This document shows positions 56,435 to 64,000 of a stretch of DNA of 64,000 bases, piece after piece. How positions within the stretch are numbered: position 1 is the stretch's first letter; the number at the start of each line of letters is the position of its first letter. Below the pieces are notes generated by a model. The model made no database searches. It was given only the letters and a program-made list of their open reading frames with translations, and had not been told where the DNA came from. The DNA comes from Zygaena filipendulae (taxonomy: Eukaryota; Arthropoda; Insecta; Lepidoptera; Zygaenidae). The stretch lies in assembly GCA_907165275.2 (NCBI GenBank), contig OU015675.1:6837501-6901500 (forward strand). Direction: 5' to 3'. The position numbers were made by a program, and so were the translations under genes.

Positions 56435-57709
56435 CTGGAGAAAGAGGAATAAACAATAAAAAGGGTGGCCTGGTGCAGAGGGTGGCCATTGCTATTCAGT
56501 GCGGGAATGCGGCCAGCACCTTTGCACCGGAAACGGTCAGAGACGGGTTATATATAACTAGCTGTGCCCCGCAGTTTCACCCGTGTTAAGTCGGAGATCC
56601 CGCGGGAATTCCGGGATAAAAAGTACCCTATGTCCTTTTCTGTACCTCTGACATCGTGTAGTATGCAATAATGAATTATATTTCACCCGCGTTAATTTTG
56701 CAGATCCCGCAGGAATTCCGGGATAAAAGGTAGCCTATGTTCTTTTCCATGTCAAAGGGCTACATGCATGCCTAATTTCATACAAATCCGCTCAGCCATT
56801 TTTGCGTGATTGAGTAACAAGCATCCACACATTTTTTTTTATTATTTATCTTCCTTGTACAGACATCGACCTGTTACAATTTTATTATACCTATGTATAG
56901 ATAACGGTCACACCTCAACTGCCTTTCACGAAAAACTTACAAGTAGGTATAGGTTGTATAAGTAGGTATTGTGTATGTATTTTTACGTTTATTGCAATTT
57001 CCAACCATAACAAAAAAATCACCTCACTTCTCCGTACTCAAAAAATTAGTATCATTTGAAAAATAAAATTGAAGTACCTACCTATATTGAGTCGACCTGC
57101 TCAAGACCACAGAACCAAGTACAGTCGGACAACTAAATAGTCTTTTTAACCGTCATTTAACTCGATAACTACAAGTGTAATACTAACTTTTGCTCCATAA
57201 ATTATGCATTTTCTTTTACCTTCACGCTCATTTACCATTCCGAACAGCGTAATTGGTACGATGTACAGTCAGCAAACAATAAGGAAGAGCCAGTTTTTAA
57301 TTTTTCCACACAGTAATACTTGTGTAGAAAAAAAATCCAGTATCATCAGTTTACGTGCAAATTTATGTACCTACCTAATAGAAATCTTACGAAAATATGG
57401 TTTCTGTTAAATAAGTTAAGTTTCTGTTAATTTATTTATTTATTTATTTTAGGAAGACCAACAGCTTTCCAGATAAAAACACTTTTGAATACAAGTCTCC
57501 GCTGATAGAAACCAATTTACATACCTGTCATTAAGATTTTAATTCGTTGGATTAATAACAGATGGCGTAGTATCAATTATTTATTTAGTATTTTGATCAG
57601 TTTTTTTTATTAATTTCTTTGTTAGTTAACAGATGGCGTTGTAATACAAAACATTCAAAATAAACTTTATTTCTTGCACACGTACACAATATACACATGA
57701 TACACTTAC

Positions 57710-57754
57710 CTGCTTTTTGGTTTTTGCTATTTTGCTTGATACAGAATCTCTCAT
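57710..57754 (-). other. Possible short exon, MRDSVSSKIAKTKKQ
   Basis: A 15-codon minus-strand stretch from an ATG ends at a perfect donor CAG-GTAAGT (57710). It ends in phase 0, matching the phase-0 start of the NRF-6-like exon at 56434. It could be an alternative first exon. The polar sequence is not a signal peptide and matches no family motif I know. Confidence 0.25.
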
Positions 57755-58344
57755 TAAAAAAAGGAAAAAGTAAAAAGCTGGATAGTGGTTCTATTAATGA
57801 TAATACAATAATAATAATTGAAAAATTGATTTTACGTTGGATAGTCCATTTATGAGATCACGCTACGAGGAAAAGGAGCGGAGCATCAAATGAGCGTGGG
57901 TGAAACCGCGACGCTAAGCTAGGTAGTGTCTTTATAAAAATTAACATTGTTTTCATATAATTAAATTATACTACGAAGCGTTAAGTAGTTACCAATACAC
58001 CCTTAAACTTAACGTTATTGCTTCCAACATATCGTAATGCATTGTTATCACACTTGCCGACTGTACCCAGTCAGTGCCCTATTACTCCAACCGTGAACGC
58101 ACCAGTGCAACTTTTAAAGGTTGAACTTTACGATAAATTTAATTCAATCGAATGGAATAATTGATTGATATTCAAAAAGACTTTGACTACAACCGCTAAA
58201 CCAATCAAAAGAGCACATTTTAAAAACGCTGTTCCTTGCGGGGGGATACCGAGATTCCCTGGGGGATTCCGCAATAAAATATATTATCCTTTGTCTTTAT
58301 TTGGGGATCTCAATACGTCTTTTTAAAATAACACCCTACAAAAA

Positions 58345-58500
58345 ATATCAAATCAAATCAAATCAAATATGCTTTATTGCCCCAGAAGAGAAAATAAAAA
58401 CTAAGACAGATAAAAAGTAAATACAGAGCAAAAGGCGGCCTTATTGCTAGAGGCAATCTTTTCAAGGCAACCTTAAGGTGATAGGGAGCTGTAAATAGAA
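58345..58500 (-). repeat. Non-LTR tail repeat with (AAATC)n
   Basis: It opens with an AAATC run ('caaatcaaatcaaat') and 'atgctttattgcc', then 'aaaggcggccttattgctagaggcaatc' in pieces. A matching form with 'aaaggcggacttaatgccacagtggcattctct' lies at 59345-59450. These look like 3' tails of one lepidopteran retroposon family in minus orientation. Confidence 0.5.
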
Positions 58501-60594
58501 ACTAGAAGCGGGTGCTGGGTGCACAACGTAATACCTATCCTATATAAGGATATCTTATTATCGTATTAAAATAATTTGTAATATGTTTGCATCTGGAGCG
58601 TTTGGTATTCTGGGACGCGGGTTATGGGCAAGGAATGTTGTTGGTCATAGTGAATAAGGGCCCAAAAAAATATTTGCACAGCTTAGGTAGGTACATTTAT
58701 CAAATACACATTTCACAGCACACAGATCTACTTTATCTCACACTAAGCTATATAAGCTTGTGTTGTGGAAACTAAGAGAACGCTGCCATATACCACATTT
58801 TATTACATAACTAGTTGCTTCGCAGTTTCGCTCGCGTGAGTTTCGGAATTCCTACAGGAACTCCGAACTTCTTCTATTCTCCTTTTCCTTACAATAACAA
58901 ACATAACAAAAAAAGAACTAGCGAAATTAGTCCAGCCGTTCACGCGTAATGCCGTGACCAAGGGAAATAGCAAACCAATAAATAAATAAATAAATAAATA
59001 AATAGGGAATATAGATCATCGATCTCATATAAAAAGTAGATACACATTCAGCGTAAAAAAATGTCCTCATGAAATGAGCGCCCACTTGAACATTTGGGTG
59101 CGCTTTTAAATCAGGTCATGAGACCGTATAGTATTTATTATGTTTTAGACATAGACATAGACATAACTTTATTTGGCATCACAAAATTTCTTAAAAGTAA
59201 TACATACATCAAATTTAAAATGAATCTTATATAGTTTCCGTGATGCCAAAATGGACACTGTCTCAGCATATGCTGTCGCATAAACCGCGGCAGCGCTGGT
59301 TTTCACCTAATGCTTTTAGGTAAAATTGTAGTTTAAAAATAGCATAAATATAATTTATTTATTTATTTAAACTTTATGCACATCATGGTACAAAAGGCGG
59401 ACTTAATGCCACAGTGGCATTCTCTGCCAGTAAACCTTCAGGTAGTACAGAGATATAATTATGTGTTCATTAAATTTAACACAATTTAATTGCATAATAC
59501 AAATCAATATAACCACAGCTATAACTACGTAAACACGACTGTGGACAGTTTTTAAGTGAACTTTTGTATGGAACTGTGTATTTACTTTTTATATGAGATG
59601 TATGGTATAGGTATATAAAAACGCCCAGACTGGAAAGACGTGGAACTCGGTGTTTATCACACAAAGTCCACCCCTACCGGGAACTAAACCCGGACCCATT
59701 TAATTAGCGGGTAGGCATGGCGACCTACTGCGCCAATCCAGTCATCATAGACTTACAATTAGTTTAGATATGAAAAGAAAAAGTTTCATGTAAGCACGTA
59801 GTTTATTGAAGGTACCTACCTACGTTCACAAAAGACCGCGCGTCCCGTGAACCCAACCTGTTGTTGACACTAATTTGACAACCGCAACGAAGGTTACACT
59901 TCGTTCCCTCGGCAATAATTGGAGTCGTGCGAATGATTACCTCGTCCGCTAAAACAATTTTAGCATTTTAGACGGCGTAAATGCAAAATGTTTTGTTCGA
60001 ACCATTTTGCTTTGTATCGTGACGGATCTGACAAGTCGGACGATGTTGGTGAACCCTCGTCAGAAAGGAAATTCCACAGGTCATCATTCTATACAATACT
60101 AGTTGTGCTCCGCGGTTTCACCCGCGTTAATTTCAGAGGTCCCGCGGGAATTCCGGGATAAAAAGTACCCTATGTGTTAATCTGATGTATAAGCTATATT
60201 ACAGTAAAGTTTTATTTAAATCCATTCAGTAGTTTTTGCGTGAAAGAGTAACAAACATTAAGTATATAGTGGATTAAAAAGACGTAAAGTTTGTGAATTG
60301 TGAGTTTGTGACGTTTTAGGGGGTAATCTCTGGATCTACTGAACCGATTCACTTATAGGAAGCTATTAGAAGTCTTGAGAGGCATAGGGTACTTTTTATC
60401 CCGAAATTCCTTCGGGAACTTTGAAACTACCTAGCGTGAAACCGCAGGGGACAGCTAGTAAAAAAATAAAATTTTAAGAACTCACTTTTCTAAGTTTTAT
60501 TTTCTGTTAATTTCCATTCCTTGAATATTCATTACCTACAAAATTGCAATAACCAGATAATCTATCTCACGCAAAGACATTCTATATTATAATC

Positions 60595-60832
60595 CTACTA
60601 ACATTATAAACGCGAAAGTTTGTAAGAATGTATGGATGGATGGATGGATGGATGGATGGATGGATGGATGGATGTTTGTTACTCTTTCACGCAAAAACTA
60701 CTGGATGGATTTAAATTAAACTTTACAATAATATAGCTTATACATCAGATTAACACATAGGGTACTTTTTATCCCGGAATTCCCGCGGGGACTCTGAAAT
60801 TAACGCGGATTACACCGCGGGGAACGGCTGCA
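60595..60832 (+). repeat. SINE copy with (GATG)n
   Basis: A plus-strand copy with about ten GATG units (60632-60674) after 'gtaagaatgtatg'. It ends 'cgcggattacaccgcggggaac'. The copy at 49390 has the same unit at low number. Confidence 0.75.
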
Positions 60833-61885
60833 AAGTTAAGTGTTACTCATTTATTGAACCTTACCTTATAATAAAATCTATTTCCGTGCTTTTAAATACT
60901 AAGGCGTACTTTAAAAAAATATCCAATAACAAAACAGTGTTATAATAAATTATTGATAGATCATTAATTTCCACGACCAACTCTCGTGTCAACAACCCGT
61001 ACAATTAACCATTCCAAAAAGACTCTAACCAAAGTCAAGACAGTTGGAAATTACACTGTATTGTCTATGGAATAAAGTCTCAACTGATCTTATAAAGTGT
61101 ATGTTGCGAGATTCGCTTCGAAAGGAAATTGTGCAAAAGTAACTAGTGAGTACTGAGCAGGTACTTAGATCGCTGCAACTTAGAACCGGTCGATTGAGTC
61201 ACAAACTCCCAATTTTTTTTTTTTTTTTATTTTTTTTATTTATTAATCATTAAAAGTTACAATATATCGTTGGTTATTACAGCGCACATCTAAGCTCTTT
61301 CGAGTTTGTATTTGCGCAATAGCAGTCATCTGTGTTATTTATAATACAATATTACAAAAGACATTCTATATAATAAAGGAATGTTACGATATTTATAAGT
61401 ACCTCATTTTTAATTTTTATTACTACCCGCTAAGTCATTTATGAGGAAGTCATCGCATATACAGGTTGATTTTTTTGTTAGCAATTTAATTTTATAAATT
61501 AGCAATCCATACTAATATTAAATATGCGAAAATAATTATGTCTGTCTGTCTGTCTGCCCATTAAGCTTACAGGCCCCAACAGCTTTACCGATCATCATGA
61601 AATTATGCATACACGTTGACAGGCTATTCTTGACAAACCATTTTGAGCCTTATAAATTATTTAATATATATGATTTTAGAATTCCGAATTTATTTCGAAT
61701 CCTAACTAATGTTATAAACGGGAATATGAATTGGTATGTTTGTTACGCCTTATCGCTTTAACTACTAGAAGGATCATCATGAATGACGCAAGTACACGTT
61801 GTCAGGCGTATGAAAAAGCCAGGGTACTTTTCATCCTGGTTTTCCCGCTAAAACTGAAATTCGACCTCGCAACTAAATTTGGCTA

Positions 61886-62205
61886 ATTGACTATTTTATT
61901 TTAGTCCGTAGTGTAAATTAATGACAAATATTGGACACGTATGTTTTTTTTTACGTAGGTAATCAAAAAATAACGGCGATTACATTGACTTGAAATTTCG
62001 CGATGACGTCACAACCCGGTACGGGGCTTATACCGAACATGAGCCTTATGACGTCACGCACGAGTCCCTCACGCTAAACTTTAACGCGCTTTATCTATGT
62101 TTATTTTCATCAATTTGAAAAAGCAAAATTTACGTGTCTATTTTTTTTTTATTTTTCAACTGACGGCCTAATTAGAATTTCGATTTTCACACTCCGGAAA
62201 ATACC
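61886..62205 (+). repeat. CRE-MITE copy with altered centre
   Basis: Ends TAGTCCGTA and GACGGCCTAATTAGAA. The centre reads 'gatgacgtcacaacccggtacgggg' and a second TGACGTCA near 62048. The variant centre resembles that at 33646-33700. Confidence 0.7.
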
Positions 62206-62300
62206 CAAATATATTATGATAATTGCGGCACTTGCATCGATTTATCAGGTATTACTACTATTATGTATTCTGTGGTATTACAAAACAAGCCACAATTACC

Positions 62301-62533
62301 GCCGCACTCAGGGTCGACTTTAATGATTACTTAGTTAAGTATAGATTTTTAAAACAAACATGCCGCAATCAGACAAGTTTAATAAATTAATGTTAATTGG
62401 CATTTAACTAATTAAGTTACATCTCATTAAATGCCAATTAACATTAATTTACTGAACATATCTGAATGCGGCAATTTTGTTTTAAAAATCCATACTTAAC
62501 TAAGTAATCATTAAAGTCGACTCTGAGTGCGGC
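62301..62533. repeat. Palindromic MITE, GCCGCACTCA ends
   Basis: A 233-bp sister of 45033-45265 with the same outer and inner arms; the centre is 'ggcatttaactaattaagtt'. Confidence 0.75.
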
Positions 62534-62795
62534 GGTTAGAGTGGCTGTTAAATTGTCCGCCTGAATAGTTCACGAACCAAACTATCGCATTAGCTGGAAA
62601 TGCGTAGTTAAAACTGATTAATTACCTACCTGTTTTTGTTAATATGTTTTTGCATTTTGCGGTTTCGTATTCAATTGTTATGCGTTATCAATAGCATAAC
62701 ATAACAATAAATATATATATGTAAAATATTGGAAGTCGGTTTAAAACGAAAAACAATGAATATATATATATTGGTACCTACTTACGTACTTATAC

Positions 62796-62991
62796 TGAAC
62801 TGGCTGTCCCGCGCGGTTTCACCCGCGATAAACGCGGAGTTCCCGCGGGAATTCCAGTTTACAATATAGCCTATACCAGTCAGGGGTAATGTAGCTTTCT
62901 AATGGTGAAACAATTTTTTAAATCGGTCAAGTAGTTTTTGAGTTAAATCGTAACAAACAAAAAATCAAATCTTTTTTCTTTACATTATACT
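62796..62991 (-). repeat. SINE copy
   Basis: A minus-strand copy of the subtype with 'ggctgtcccgcgcggtttcacccgcg', ending in 'gagttaaatcgtaacaaacaaa'. Confidence 0.7.
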
Positions 62992-63275
62992 GAAAAAGTT
63001 TAAGATTCGTTGTTCGCAATTATATACTCGTCGTATTTTGACTGAGGAATGGATCTTAACCGTTCAGTTAATTACAGCAAAGCGAGCCGCGTTGCCATTC
63101 GAGTATGATGTGAGTACCGGTGTGGTGCGCTCGATGGTAATTTATGCTATGCTTCGATTGCCATAATTTTGCTTAACAGAAAGAAAAAAAAAATATTTAT
63201 TTCACCACTACTGACACACAAGACTGCATGTCTCTTGCATGCTTTGCATTTGCTTAGTTTTATTATTATATATTT

Positions 63276-63478
63276 ATATTATAAAATGTGAAAGTGTGGA
63301 TGTTTAGATGTTTGGATGTTTGTTACTCAATCACGCAAAACTGGCTGAACGGATTTGGATGAAATTTGGCATGCACGTTGTCAGGGGTACAGAGAAGGAC
63401 ATAGGGTACTTTTTATCCCGGAATTCCCGCGGGAAATCCGAAATTACCGCGGGTGAAACCGCGGGGCACAGCTAGTAA
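63276..63478 (+). repeat. SINE copy, close to family consensus
   Basis: From 'ttatattataaaatgtgaaagtg' through 'gaaatttggcatgcacgttg' and 'ggaattcccgcggga' to 'gtgaaaccgcggggcacagctagta'. It lacks any coding frame. Its CG-rich end forms self-complementary CCGCGG blocks. Confidence 0.75.
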
Positions 63479-64000
63479 ATAAATAAACATGCCTTGGTGC
63501 CCACACTATTGTACTACCTATTGTGATATGAAACCTTTTTCGTAGGTACACCTACTAAATATAATATTGTAAACTCTACATGTAACGCCCAATTAGTCAC
63601 AAAGAAGAAACTTTCAAAGTACTATAAGAATCGTGGGAAAAAGTTTGCTTTTTAATTTTTTGGGCTAGTCTATCCCTGAGTCTACATTTTGCCTAACAGT
63701 GGTAAACAAAATGGCTGGACAAAATTACGTATATTAATGCCGATATTTAGACCAATGACAACAGAATGTCTATCGAATTGGCACACAGCGACAATAGAAG
63801 CTAAATCCATTAGCTGAAAATTGTCGACGCGTAAATATTACTTTATATTATGCATCCAGTTGTCAGAAATGCATGCATTGCTAGGTGATTGGGATTCAAA
63901 CATTTTTAAATTCCAATACTAGTTGTGGTCTGCGACTCCCTTTAATAAAATTATAAAAGAATTTAATAAAATTAAGTAGAAACGTAAATTATTATGTTTG

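Larger units (their letters stand above)
56435..64000. other. Upstream introns of the NRF-6-like gene, repeat-rich
   Basis: The 5' exons of the NRF-6-like gene are expected beyond 56434 on the minus strand, but no family motif is seen up to 64000. Contents: SINEs (56560-56835, 58810-58985, 60105-60260, 60290-60465, 60595-60832, 61500-61870, 62796-62991, 63276-63478), LINE/SINE tails (58350-58500, 59150-59450, 63185-63260), a tRNA-headed SINE (59620-59755), a CRE-MITE (61886-62205) and a palindromic MITE (62301-62533). Short tandem runs lie at 58978, 59340 and 60632. Confidence 0.6.

Noticed and set aside
56198..56452. 84-codon plus-strand frame ending in acidic residues
   Set aside because: It is the antisense shadow of the NRF-6-like exon 56434-56268, which has family motifs and correct splice sites.

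Overview
This window is AT-rich nuclear DNA from an insect, almost certainly a butterfly or moth (Lepidoptera). The genes are split into short exons with GT-AG introns. Nearly all the rest is lepidopteran repeat: dozens of short SINEs carrying a CCGCGGTTTCACCCGCG block, tRNA-headed SINEs with (ATT)n tails, many MITEs, a deleted mariner and a DIRS-like retroelement. No species can be named from the sequence alone.

Left part (about 2.0-25.4 kb): three clip-domain trypsin-like serine proteases lie head to tail on the minus strand. They are called here C (2060-6319, 3' end off the window), A (8473-16880, signal-peptide exon not found) and B (17881-25433, complete, 397 codons). The intron phases match between copies, so they are tandem duplicates. 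Clip proteases of this kind act in hemolymph cascades that activate prophenoloxidase and Spaetzle. A has two clip domains, like lepidopteran prophenoloxidase-activating proteases; B and C have one. Two copies are odd. B keeps a full catalytic triad and an open frame but shows no R-I-x-G zymogen activation site. A has a one-base frame mismatch at a splice junction whose acceptor lies in a SINE tail.

Far left (about 0.65-1.08 kb): the broken remains of a zeste/Myb-SANT-like DNA-binding protein.

Middle (25.4-39.7 kb): no convincing gene. It holds SINEs, MITEs, a nested three-layer element (32.98-33.8 kb) that includes a GC-rich hairpin-dense insertion with a 12-bp target duplication, a degenerate ~112-bp tandem array, and a 46-bp array with 92-bp alternation.

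Right part (39.7-56.4 kb): the last seven exons (404 residues) of a minus-strand multipass membrane acyltransferase of the nose-resistant-to-fluoxetine (NRF-6-like) family. One of its introns holds a 5.36-kb degenerate DIRS-like element (50857-56217). That element has inverted terminal repeats, an internal complementary region joining copies of both ends, gag-like, reverse-transcriptase and RNase H remnants, a 136-bp tandem array and later SINE insertions. From 56.4 to 64 kb lie introns or upstream DNA of the same gene, again mostly repeats; the 5' exons are not in the window.

The repeats shape the genes directly: transposon ends lie within a few bases of splice sites in protease A and in the NRF-6-like gene. 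A MITE family with about ten copies here carries paired TGACGTCA (CRE/ATF-type) palindromes.
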